Source of the DNA: Candidatus Peregrinibacteria bacterium
GTDB taxonomy: Bacteria > Patescibacteriota > Gracilibacteria > UM-FILTER-43-11
DNA: 9,711 nucleotides
Direction: 5' to 3'
Assembly (NCBI GenBank): GCA_030618315.1
Contig: JAUXDO010000040.1
Location: 1 to 9,711, forward strand
Part shown: piece after piece, positions 1 through 5,420 of the stretch
How the letters are laid out: each line of letters begins with the position of its first letter
How positions within the stretch are numbered: position 1 is the first letter of the stretch
Made by a program: the position numbers and the translations under genes
Notes under the pieces: generated by a model
The model's database searches: none
What the model was told of the DNA's origin: nothing
What the model saw: the letters and a program-made list of their open reading frames with translations, nothing else

Positions 1-51
1 ACGAGCAAAGCTACAAATAATAACACATTACGGATTTAAATGATTTCACTG

Positions 52-87
52 ACACTGATTACACTGATTACGTTGATTACGTTGATT
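52..87 (+). repeat. Four tandem nonamers
   Basis: Four 9-base units stand head to tail: ACACTGATT twice, then ACGTTGATT twice. The unit length is a multiple of three, but no open frame uses it. Related units on the opposite strand reappear at 151-221 (AATCAGTGA, AATCAGCAG, AATCAACGG and others), spaced 9-10 bases apart with some irregularity. That makes the two halves of the region an inverted pair. Confidence 0.75.
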
Positions 88-106
88 TGTTATTTGGTAA
101 TAACAA
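87..106. repeat. Perfect 8-bp hairpin, TGGT loop
   Basis: TTGTTATT at 87-94 and AATAACAA at 99-106 are perfect complements around a 4-base loop. It directly abuts the nonamer array. It is AT-rich with no T-run, so it is not a convincing terminator. Confidence 0.6.
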
Positions 107-130
107 TTTAATTATTCACAAACATTAAGA

Positions 131-149
131 ACGCCCCCAAGGGGGACGT
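131..149. repeat. GC hairpin ACG-C5-AA-G5-A-CGT
   Basis: ACG plus CCCCC (131-138) pairs with GGGGG plus CGT (141-149), with a single bulged A at 146. It is a very GC-rich stem inside strongly AT-rich DNA and is not followed by a T-run on either strand. It lies inside the larger inverted repeat spanning 41-198. Confidence 0.6.
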
Positions 150-278
150 GAATCAGTGAAATTCAGCAAAATCATAATAATCAGTGTCAATGAAATCAGC
201 AGAATCAGCGCGAATCAACGGTTCAGACAATTAAGATAGGCAAAAATCCCATACAAAAAATTATTAAACGGAGTTTGG

Positions 279-307
279 TTGCATCAAAACCTATATTCAA
301 GTAAAAT
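279..307 (+). promoter_or_regulatory. Candidate promoter for tRNA-Leu
   Basis: A weak -35 (TTGCAT, 279-284) is followed after 17 bases by a good -10 (TAAAAT, 302-307). This would start transcription near 314, just before the tRNA 5' end at 317. The -35 matches the consensus in only three of six positions, so the call rests mainly on the -10 and on its position. Confidence 0.35.
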
Positions 308-316
308 TCCCACGAT

Positions 317-407
317 GCTCAGGTGGTGAAATTGGTAGACACGCTAGCTTGAGGGGCTAGTGGCCGTATTTATGGCCGTGGAGGTTCAAGTCCTCTCCTG
401 AGCACCA
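317..407 (+). tRNA. tRNA-Leu (anticodon GAG), CCA encoded
   Basis: This is a complete class II tRNA. The acceptor arm pairs GCTCAGG (317-323) with CCTGAGC (397-403), followed by discriminator A404 and an encoded CCA at 405-407. The anticodon stem pairs CTAGC (344-348) with GCTAG (356-360). Its 7-base loop TTGAGGG places the anticodon GAG at 351-353, which reads CTC and CTT leucine codons. The long variable arm typical of leucine tRNAs is formed by GGCC repeats at 362-365 and 374-377. The T loop is TTCAAGT (385-391). The gene ends 8 bp before the stop codon of the convergent protease gene, with no terminator visible in between. I see no sign that its 3' end has been used as an integration site. 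Confidence 0.97.
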
Positions 408-415
408 TTTTTGCG

Positions 416-1249
416 CTATTCCCCCTCATCTTCCAACATCGAAAGCACATCGCTAACCGGTATAGCAAAACCGATTCCCTGTGCACCGGTTGCCACTGCG
501 GTATTTATTCCGATTACTTCGCCATTTAAATTTACCAAAGGACCTCCGCTGTTTCCTAAATTCATTGCTGCATCGGTCTGAATCAGATTTAAAAGGTCTT
601 TTACACTTTCAGATGATTCAGCAGAAATTGTGCGGCCGACTGCACTGACAACACCGGTTGTTACAGTGTTTTCGTATTGTGCAAGTGCATTGCCTATCGC
701 AATGACTCTTTGTCCGATCTGAATTTTTTCTGAATCACCAAATTTAACCACTGGAAGACCATCAATACTTTCATCGTCGTCAGATATTAATTGAAGTACT
801 GCAATATCACTAAATGAGCTTATTATCACAACCTCGGCATCATATTCAGTTTTATCGTTTAATATAACGGTATAACTCGCGCTGTCGTCGTTTACAACGT
901 GACTATTAGTAACAACAAGACCATCCGCAGTAATAATAAAACCGCTTCCGCCTCCGATTTGCATATTTTTGTATACATTTCCGGAAAAAACATGCTCTTT
1001 ATATAATGGCAGGTTTTTAGTAGTTACAATGCTAACAACACTTGGACTGATTTCTTTGGCGGTCTCAATAATCTGGGAATCTTCAATATAAATTGATTTT
1101 TTTATTACCTGAACAGATTTTTCAGTTTGTCCTGAATCCTTATCAATATCAAGATATCTAACCATCAGACCACCACCAACGATTCCTCCAAAAAGAGCAA
1201 CGACTAATAAAACGATATACGATATAAACGAAATTTTAATTTTTTCCAT
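416..1249 (-). CDS. Membrane-anchored HtrA/Deg-like (S1C) serine protease without PDZ domain
   Basis: This is a trypsin-fold serine protease of 277 residues. Residues 7-31 form one hydrophobic segment after a short basic N-terminus, so it is probably held in the membrane with the catalytic domain outside the cytoplasm. The triad is visible: His117 in TNSHVV, Asp148 in SDIAVLQL and Ser234 in GNSGGP. The family usually has Pro before GNSGG, where Leu231 is found here. HtrA, DegP, DegQ and DegS normally carry one or two C-terminal PDZ domains that sense substrates. This protein stops right after the protease domain, and the adjacent tRNA leaves no room for a broken PDZ remnant. The family degrades or cuts misfolded or regulatory envelope proteins; the target here is unknown. 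ATG at 1249 is the only start that includes the whole membrane segment. No Shine-Dalgarno is seen. It has its own promoter-like element upstream. Confidence 0.93.
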   Translation of the reverse strand: MEKIKISFISYIVLLVVALFGGIVGGGLMVRYLDIDKDSGQTEKSVQVIKKSIYIEDSQIIETAKEISPSVVSIVTTKNLPLYKEHVFSGNVYKNMQIGGGSGFIITADGLVVTNSHVVNDDSASYTVILNDKTEYDAEVVIISSFSDIAVLQLISDDDESIDGLPVVKFGDSEKIQIGQRVIAIGNALAQYENTVTTGVVSAVGRTISAESSESVKDLLNLIQTDAAMNLGNSGGPLVNLNGEVIGINTAVATGAQGIGFAIPVSDVLSMLEDEGE

Positions 1250-1272
1250 ATTTTTAATTTAGAACATGGATG

Positions 1273-1300
1273 ATTATAGAGAAAATTAGGCTCAAATCAA
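1273..1300 (-). promoter_or_regulatory. Promoter for the serine protease gene
   Basis: On the minus strand TTGATT (1300-1295) lies 16 bases before a perfect TATAAT (1278-1273). This predicts a start near 1266 and a leader of about 17 nt. The -35 is made from a unit of the adjacent heptamer array (AAATCAA read backwards). The short leader has no Shine-Dalgarno. Confidence 0.55.
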
Positions 1301-1360
1301 AATACAAAATAAAAAATACTAAATCAAATCAGAAATCACAAATCAAAAATCACAAATCTA
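1294..1360. repeat. AAATNNN heptamer array A
   Basis: Five heptamers run in exact phase at 1326-1360: AAATCAG, AAATCAC, AAATCAA, AAATCAC, AAATCTA. Degenerate units precede them back to 1294. The last unit contains the stop codon of the kinase-like gene (1358-1360 on the minus strand), so the array reaches into the end of that gene. It fills most of the junction to the protease gene. Confidence 0.75.
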
Positions 1361-2089
1361 AACGTCATCTTTAGCAAAAGATTTAATTGATTTTCGAACC
1401 GGTTTTGAAGAAATAATCCTAACGGCAGAAGTAGGTGTTAGCGGAAGATTGAATGAGTTTACAGATTTAAAACTCAATGGTAATAAAATACGAATATATA
1501 TACCACTACCTTTTTTGGATATTTCCATTTTACCGCTAAAATCCTCTCTCAATAGACCGACTTCTTTAATTTGTTCATGTGAAAAATTGAAATTTTCACG
1601 AATTATAAGAATTTGCGCCTCGGTGTCCTTCTGGGTCAATTCAACATTAATACCGCCTCCCTCAGGCCTATCCGGATTCAAAGTAAGCTCAACTAATAAA
1701 TAAAGTAAAATTCTCTCAAGACATTTTTGATTACTTTTTACTAAAGCTTTTACTATGGAGAATGAAGTAAAAATTTTAGCCCTGTCCTTAAAATTGTCTT
1801 TAATTATATCTATAACGTTTCTAAGAAGATGATTTATATTAAAGATCTTTTCATCCTGATATATCTGAACATCATTAAGTAGCTCATTAACGCGCTGTAT
1901 ATAATTTTTTATCTTTGGGATGCTTTTCATTTGTTCCATATCACATAGCGCCAATATGGATACTAAGGCATCGTTAATATCGTACATAGCATGTTCCAAA
2001 AAATTGGAATCCATTTCATTTTGCAGTTTTTCTACAAGAATTCTGTTCTTCTTAGCTATCTGTAATGTTGAGAATGGATTGATTACCAT
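1358..2089 (-). CDS. Soluble histidine-kinase-like protein, probably a pseudokinase
   Basis: A 243-residue protein with the layout of a kinase DHp and ATP-binding core but no membrane segment or sensor domain. The H-box region reads YDINDALVSI (36-45) where active kinases have H-[DE]-[IL]-x-N-P-L. The phospho-acceptor is therefore Tyr36 and the Pro is Ala41. Residues 119-138 align with the N-box helix, but its two usual Asn are Tyr130 and Glu134. The place of the DNGxGI loop is ENFNF (166-170), without its glycines. Residues 186-204 resemble the last glycine loop and closing strand (GSGIYIRILLP). I infer a protein that can dimerise and bind receivers but not autophosphorylate. Caulobacter DivL, with Tyr in the same place, is a known precedent. 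His33 is a conceivable substitute acceptor. It is divergent from the TrmB gene. ATG at 2089 has no Shine-Dalgarno; TATAAT directly precedes it but lacks a matching -35. Confidence 0.75.
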   Translation of the reverse strand: MVINPFSTLQIAKKNRILVEKLQNEMDSNFLEHAMYDINDALVSILALCDMEQMKSIPKIKNYIQRVNELLNDVQIYQDEKIFNINHLLRNVIDIIKDNFKDRAKIFTSFSIVKALVKSNQKCLERILLYLLVELTLNPDRPEGGGINVELTQKDTEAQILIIRENFNFSHEQIKEVGLLREDFSGKMEISKKGSGIYIRILLPLSFKSVNSFNLPLTPTSAVRIISSKPVRKSIKSFAKDDV

Positions 2090-2111
2090 ATTATAATTAA
2101 GCTATTGGTTA

Positions 2112-2156
2112 TCACATTAACATTATATTAAGGAAAAAGGAAGTGATCGAAACCAC
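2112..2156 (-). CDS. Possible 14-codon leader peptide
   Basis: A GTG start at 2156 follows a perfect AGGAGG (2168-2163) at 6-base spacing. It opens a short frame encoding MVSITSFFLNIMLM and ending at TGA (2114-2112), 22 bases before the kinase-like gene. The peptide is hydrophobic. The Shine-Dalgarno and the start codon both lie inside the hairpin at 2134-2168, an arrangement known from attenuation leaders. It may be chance: purine runs easily give an SD, and one 14-codon frame is weak evidence. Confidence 0.2.
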   Translation of the reverse strand: MVSITSFFLNIMLM

Positions 2157-2168
2157 CCCCTTCCTCCT
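2134..2168 (-). terminator. Hairpin with TTCG loop and U-run: attenuator or small-RNA terminator
   Basis: On the minus strand GGAAG (2164-2160) pairs with CTTCC (2143-2139), followed at once by TTTTT (2138-2134). Above a GGGG bulge a second stem, TGGT/ATCA, closes a TTCG tetraloop. The T-run follows only on the minus strand, so the terminator would act on minus-strand RNA. It lies before the kinase-like gene, not after a gene. It would therefore either attenuate the leader of that gene or end a separate short RNA. The lower stem can extend so that the U-run covers the AGGAGG at 2168-2163. Confidence 0.45.
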
Positions 2169-2250
2169 AATAAAGTTGCCCTCCCGCGAATCAAGTGTCA
2201 ATTTCTTTGATGTGTTTTGTCCGAAAAACTCCAGAATGATTGACAAATTA

Positions 2251-2280
2251 ATTTTAAGCTAATTATACACAATTGTCAAC
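2251..2280 (-). promoter_or_regulatory. Minus-strand promoter for leader/small RNA and the kinase-like gene
   Basis: TTGACA (2280-2275) is a perfect -35, followed after 18 bases by TAAAAT (2256-2251), one mismatch from consensus. The start would be near 2244. This gives a leader of about 155 nt to the kinase-like gene, or an RNA of about 110 nt if transcription ends at the hairpin at 2134-2168. The -35 is half of an inverted repeat, TTGACAA (2240-2246) and TTGTCAA (2274-2280). The left half provides a rightward TTGACA with a weak -10 (TATACA, 2264-2269). This dyad is also a candidate operator. Confidence 0.45.
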
Positions 2281-2296
2281 AATAGTTCACAAAACC

Positions 2297-2325
2297 TTGA
2301 TTATTGCTTAGATATAAGGTAAAAT
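2297..2325 (+). promoter_or_regulatory. Promoter for the TrmB-family gene
   Basis: TTGATT (2297-2302), 17 bases, then TAAAAT (2320-2325). The start would be near 2332, leaving a leader of about 37 nt with no Shine-Dalgarno. An additional TATAAT at 2352-2357 has no -35 partner. Confidence 0.5.
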
Positions 2326-2368
2326 TAGGATGTTCTTACAAATTCACAACATATAATTATATAATAAT

Positions 2369-3133
2369 ATGCAAATTGAACAACTATTAAGGCAGCTCGA
2401 ACTTGGAAGCAAGGAGTCAAAAGTTTATTTACAACTGATACAAACAGCAGGTCCACAACCAGCCAGCTCGATAGCACGCAAGCTTTCAATGAATCGTACA
2501 ACAGTTTACAAAGTACTGTTAAAGCTAAGTAAAATCGGTCTGGTCGGTAAAACAATGAATCATGGGATTCAATGTTTTATGGCAGAAGATCCTGATAAAC
2601 AAATACAACTGCTACTTGAAAAAAGAAGGAAAAATCTTGATAGAATTGAGAAGAAGCTGAAGGATATACTCCCAGAGATTCAGGGGATGATAAAAAGCGA
2701 CACATTGATAATGCCTACAGTTAAATATTATGAAGGCGTTGAAGGTGTTAAGCACGTATATAAGGACTCATTAAAGGAAGGTGAAATAATTTATGCCTTT
2801 GAAAATGTTGCACATATGATACATGAGATAAAGGAATATATTTTTAAGGACTATATTCCAAAACGGGCAGAAAAGAACATATTTATTCAGGTAATAAGTC
2901 CTGAAAATAATGATCATATACATGTTCGCAAGGAAGATAATAAATACTGCAGGGAAACCAGATTTTTCGCAAAAGATGTTATTCCAATTGAAATAGAAAT
3001 AAATATATACGGAAATAAAACCGCTTTCTTTTCATATAAGAAAGAGGAAATGTTTGCGATTATAGTCGAAAGTAAATCTGTTGCGAATTCAATGAAAAGT
3101 ATCCATCAGTTTTGTTGGAGTATTGCTAAATAG
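2369..3133 (+). CDS. TrmB-family transcriptional regulator
   Basis: A 254-residue cytoplasmic regulator. Residues 1-70 form a winged helix-turn-helix of the TrmB type: the SSIARKLSMNRTTVYKVLLKL stretch (33-53) contains the recognition helix, and a wing follows to about residue 72. Residues 74-105 form a charged, probably coiled-coil dimerisation helix. Residues 110-254 make an alpha/beta effector domain starting with VKYYEGVEGVKHVYKDSL, the usual opening of the TrmB/PLD-like sensor half. No HxK(x)4D phospholipase motif is present, so this half should bind a ligand rather than catalyse. Family members often respond to sugars or other small molecules; the ligand here cannot be read. It is divergent from the kinase-like gene and converges on the receiver-methyltransferase gene with only 5 bp between the stop codons. 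It could control the shared upstream region or either neighbour. ATG at 2369 is the start consistent with the promoter; no Shine-Dalgarno is seen. Confidence 0.88.
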   Translation: MQIEQLLRQLELGSKESKVYLQLIQTAGPQPASSIARKLSMNRTTVYKVLLKLSKIGLVGKTMNHGIQCFMAEDPDKQIQLLLEKRRKNLDRIEKKLKDILPEIQGMIKSDTLIMPTVKYYEGVEGVKHVYKDSLKEGEIIYAFENVAHMIHEIKEYIFKDYIPKRAEKNIFIQVISPENNDHIHVRKEDNKYCRETRFFAKDVIPIEIEINIYGNKTAFFSYKKEEMFAIIVESKSVANSMKSIHQFCWSIAK

Positions 3134-3138
3134 AAAAA

Positions 3139-5262
3139 TTAATCAACTTTTTTACAACCGATTTGAGGGAGTTTTTGACAAACGATTTGAAAGAAATTCG
3201 GAGTAACAGTTTTTCCGGTTACCATATTAAGAGACCTTCCCCTTCTCATATCATCGGTTACCTTAGTAATTGATTCACCAGGCTCTAAATTGTTGCCCCC
3301 CTTGTAGTCTCCGTATATTCCGGAAACATTAAATCCTACTTCATTCAGCATATCAACCATAACCTGAATATCTGTAAGTAACATTGTCAATATTGCATCG
3401 CCCTCTTGCTTTTGTATTTCACGATTAGCGTATTCATAACTCATCACTACTCTGCGCTCACCTGTTTTAGGTCTAAAATCAGAAGCCAATGGAATAGATA
3501 CGACTTCAGTACTGTTATACATAGGATAACCAGGGTTTTCCATGATAGATGATGAGCTGGGTATAATAAAACCACTCATCTTACAGCTCTCAATTAAAGG
3601 AAGAACACGCTCCATGTTTCTCATATCCATAGAAAATGTTCCGCCAGAATTAAGAATTTTAAATATATTATGAAGCACAATTTTCTGAGATTCCCTTGAA
3701 GGCAGGCATTCAATCTCATTACCCCAGCTAAATATTAAATCATAAGGCTTATCAATAAAATCCGGCAAATTATGCCAATCACGACTAGAAATATTCATTC
3801 TGTCTGATAACCCTTTTTTAAATAACCGCCTTTCTGATCGAGCGAGAAGCTTGGGATCAATTTCATTTCCATCAACCCTTTCCATATTTGGATACTTTTC
3901 AGAAAGATATGCACCTTCTATATTTTCACCCAAACCAATTATAAAAGTATCAGGCAGTTTTCCAATTTTAGAATGCTGTCTTTCGATTAATCTATCAACA
4001 AAAGGAGCCTGAGGTCTTAAGCGAAGATCTGGTCTGCCTACAACAAGATTCCATCTGCCACCAAGCCTTCCTCCTGTTTTGATGTCATCCAGCCATGTAT
4101 TCACAAAATCTGGATTTTCAAATTCAACAGATAATGGCGGAGGAATTGAAACAATTGCAGGCCTAGTTTCGATTAACGAATCAAATGTATTACTATCTTC
4201 AGAATCCTTTAAATTAAAAACATCTTCAAAGCTTGATCTTACATCCTCCCGTATGCCACCATGCTTATCAGAAAAAACATCAGTAAGACCGCTTCCTGAT
4301 GCAGGATCAAGTTCTGGCATTATTCTAAGAGCCTCATCTCTTTTTGCTGAGTAAAGTACGACTTTAATCCTTGATTTTATTTGCTTCTCAAGTTCTCTTA
4401 CCTCTCTTAAAAAATCAACAACACCAATGTCTTTATGTTTATAAACATCTGTGAGGAGTAAGATAAAATCTTTATTTTCAAAACCGATTTCCTCTAATAC
4501 CTCAAATCTGTTTGGAGTTTTGAGAACATCAATAAATTCCCTTAAATGATATCTTGAAGCTACGTCTTCAACCAAATCGTGCATTTCATCTCTGCGATAG
4601 CTCCTATCATCAACTATAACAACAAGCTTATTGGTTTCATATTCAATAATTTCCGGCTGTTTATCATCAGTATATACCGTCGGAGGAATTGAACTTCTTC
4701 GTTCTATTCTTCTATCGTCAGTCGGAGAATGAGATTCTCCAGCCCCTGAAGATACGACGCTACCGGGGATAAGACTAAAATCCAGAGAAATCTGTTTAGA
4801 ATCAGGGTCATCCTCTCTCTTTAAAAAAAGATCAATTGCAGAAGGTAATATTTGATTGGCATTAATCTTTTGAATAAATGGCACACCAGGAGGTAGATCG
4901 TATTCAACATTGTCATCTCCTGAGCATATCACCACAAAAGCCTTATCACCTGCTTCTTCGATAAAATCACTTACACTGATATCTCCTGGCATGTAGTAAT
5001 CTAATACAGCCAGCACATCCCCCCTGGTACTTCTAATAAAATCCAACGCCTCTCTTCTGTCTTTGAAAACTAATACTTGCTCATCTGTAACGCCAAATGT
5101 ATTCTCTGTAATCTTTTGGATTCCATAAGAAAAAACTTCATTGTCATCAACGATTACAACCTTTTTAAAAATGGCTTTTGGCTTTTCGTCCTCATTATGA
5201 GGCCTATTTGAATCCGAACAGCCTTCTCCATCACCATGCTTTTTGTCGGGATCTTTATCCAT
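3139..5262 (-). CDS. Dual-receiver response regulator fused to a class I SAM-dependent methyltransferase
   Basis: A 707-residue protein. After a charged, probably disordered N-terminus (1-32) comes receiver 1 (33-148), with the acidic pair Asp39/Asp40, phospho-acceptor Asp88 in LDYYMPG, Ser114 and Lys132. A Ser/Thr/Pro-rich linker (150-210) leads to receiver 2 (212-350), with Asp218/Asp219, Asp272 in LLTDVY, Ser305 and Lys333. Both receivers keep every residue needed for phosphorylation. Residues 375-430 are an unassigned linker. Residues 438-560 form a Rossmann methyltransferase core: FIIGLGEN (440-447) at motif I, VDGNEIDP (463-470) for the SAM ribose, SRDWHNLP (493-500), and FKILNSGGTFSMDM (534-547) at motif III. 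Lid and C-terminal strands follow (600-698, including NEVGFNVSGIYGDY). It resembles small-molecule methyltransferases more than CheR. The substrate is unknown. I infer that phosphorylation controls methylation. No membrane segment. The start at 5262 fits the promoter. Confidence 0.85.
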   Translation of the reverse strand: MDKDPDKKHGDGEGCSDSNRPHNEDEKPKAIFKKVVIVDDNEVFSYGIQKITENTFGVTDEQVLVFKDRREALDFIRSTRGDVLAVLDYYMPGDISVSDFIEEAGDKAFVVICSGDDNVEYDLPPGVPFIQKINANQILPSAIDLFLKREDDPDSKQISLDFSLIPGSVVSSGAGESHSPTDDRRIERRSSIPPTVYTDDKQPEIIEYETNKLVVIVDDRSYRRDEMHDLVEDVASRYHLREFIDVLKTPNRFEVLEEIGFENKDFILLLTDVYKHKDIGVVDFLREVRELEKQIKSRIKVVLYSAKRDEALRIMPELDPASGSGLTDVFSDKHGGIREDVRSSFEDVFNLKDSEDSNTFDSLIETRPAIVSIPPPLSVEFENPDFVNTWLDDIKTGGRLGGRWNLVVGRPDLRLRPQAPFVDRLIERQHSKIGKLPDTFIIGLGENIEGAYLSEKYPNMERVDGNEIDPKLLARSERRLFKKGLSDRMNISSRDWHNLPDFIDKPYDLIFSWGNEIECLPSRESQKIVLHNIFKILNSGGTFSMDMRNMERVLPLIESCKMSGFIIPSSSSIMENPGYPMYNSTEVVSIPLASDFRPKTGERRVVMSYEYANREIQKQEGDAILTMLLTDIQVMVDMLNEVGFNVSGIYGDYKGGNNLEPGESITKVTDDMRRGRSLNMVTGKTVTPNFFQIVCQKLPQIGCKKVD

Positions 5263-5290
5263 TTTAGAGAGAATTGATATAAGGACGTAT

Positions 5291-5319
5291 ATTTAACCAA
5301 ATTTATCCACATATGTCAA
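5291..5319 (-). promoter_or_regulatory. Promoter for the receiver-methyltransferase gene
   Basis: A perfect TTGACA (5319-5314) is followed after 17 bases by TTAAAT (5296-5291). The predicted start is near 5284, giving a leader of about 22 nt. The gene thus appears to have its own transcription start, separate from nrnA upstream. The leader carries no Shine-Dalgarno before the ATG. Confidence 0.5.
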
Positions 5320-5364
5320 TACTTTTTTGCTATAAAATCTATAAGTACTAAGGGGTAATGTACC

Positions 5365-5413
5365 AAATGTTAAATGCTAAATGATAAATGTTAAATGATA
5401 AATGTTAAATATT
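5365..5413. repeat. AAATNNN heptamer array B, seven units
   Basis: Seven heptamers run in exact phase without a gap: AAATGTT, AAATGCT, AAATGAT, AAATGTT, AAATGAT, AAATGTT, AAATATT. The array lies just past the nrnA stop codon (5421) and about 100 bases before the methyltransferase start. Because 7 is not a multiple of 3, the TAA and TGA triplets in it fall in all frames. Confidence 0.85.
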
Positions 5414-5420
5414 AGGCATT

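Larger units (their letters stand above)
41..198. repeat. Long inverted repeat (41-61 / 178-198) with nested repeats
   Basis: Bases 41-61 and 178-198 are reverse complements over 21 positions with one mismatch (C49 against A190). The outer arms enclose a perfect 8-bp hairpin and a C5/G5 hairpin. The dyad centre is near 119-120, inside the space between the two hairpins. This may be an extragenic palindromic repeat unit or a small non-autonomous mobile element. No transposase and no clear target-site duplication are visible. Confidence 0.7.
1..316. other. Gene-free, repeat-rich intergenic region
   Basis: I see no credible coding region here. The stretch is AT-rich and dominated by short units related to ACTGATT on the left (about 41-87) and their reverse complement AATCAGT on the right (about 151-221). 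Two compact hairpins lie between them (87-106 and 131-149). The last 50 bases before the tRNA hold a plausible promoter. The left end of the window cuts whatever lies upstream, so the flanking gene is unknown. Confidence 0.7.

Noticed and set aside
416..418. Frameshifted PDZ domain after the protease stop
   Set aside because: The tRNA occupies the next bases (317-407) and no PDZ-like residues appear in other frames.
1449..1703. Open frame on the plus strand inside the kinase-like gene
   Set aside because: It lies wholly antisense to a gene with clear domain similarity, and its translation shows no recognisable motif.
2325..2555. Minus-strand frame of 76 codons overlapping the trmB start
   Set aside because: It overlaps the helix-turn-helix coding part of the TrmB-family gene and its promoter. 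The hydrophobic product looks like the complement of AT-rich coding sequence.
3134..3138. Bidirectional terminator between the convergent trmB and methyltransferase genes
   Set aside because: Only 5 bp lie between the stop codons and I found no inverted repeat with T-runs across the junction.
4079..4354. Plus-strand frame inside the receiver-methyltransferase gene
   Set aside because: Antisense to a receiver domain with all conserved residues; Ser/Leu-rich product typical of a shadow frame.
394..4926. 11-base match between the tRNA 3' end (394-404) and 4916-4926, considered as an attachment-site pair
   Set aside because: The second copy is within the receiver 1 coding sequence at a conserved Ser-Gly, no integrase is present, and it does not include the T loop or the CCA. 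Coincidence is the better explanation.
5365..5413. Heptamer arrays considered as a CRISPR array
   Set aside because: Units are 7 bases with no spacers and no cas genes nearby.
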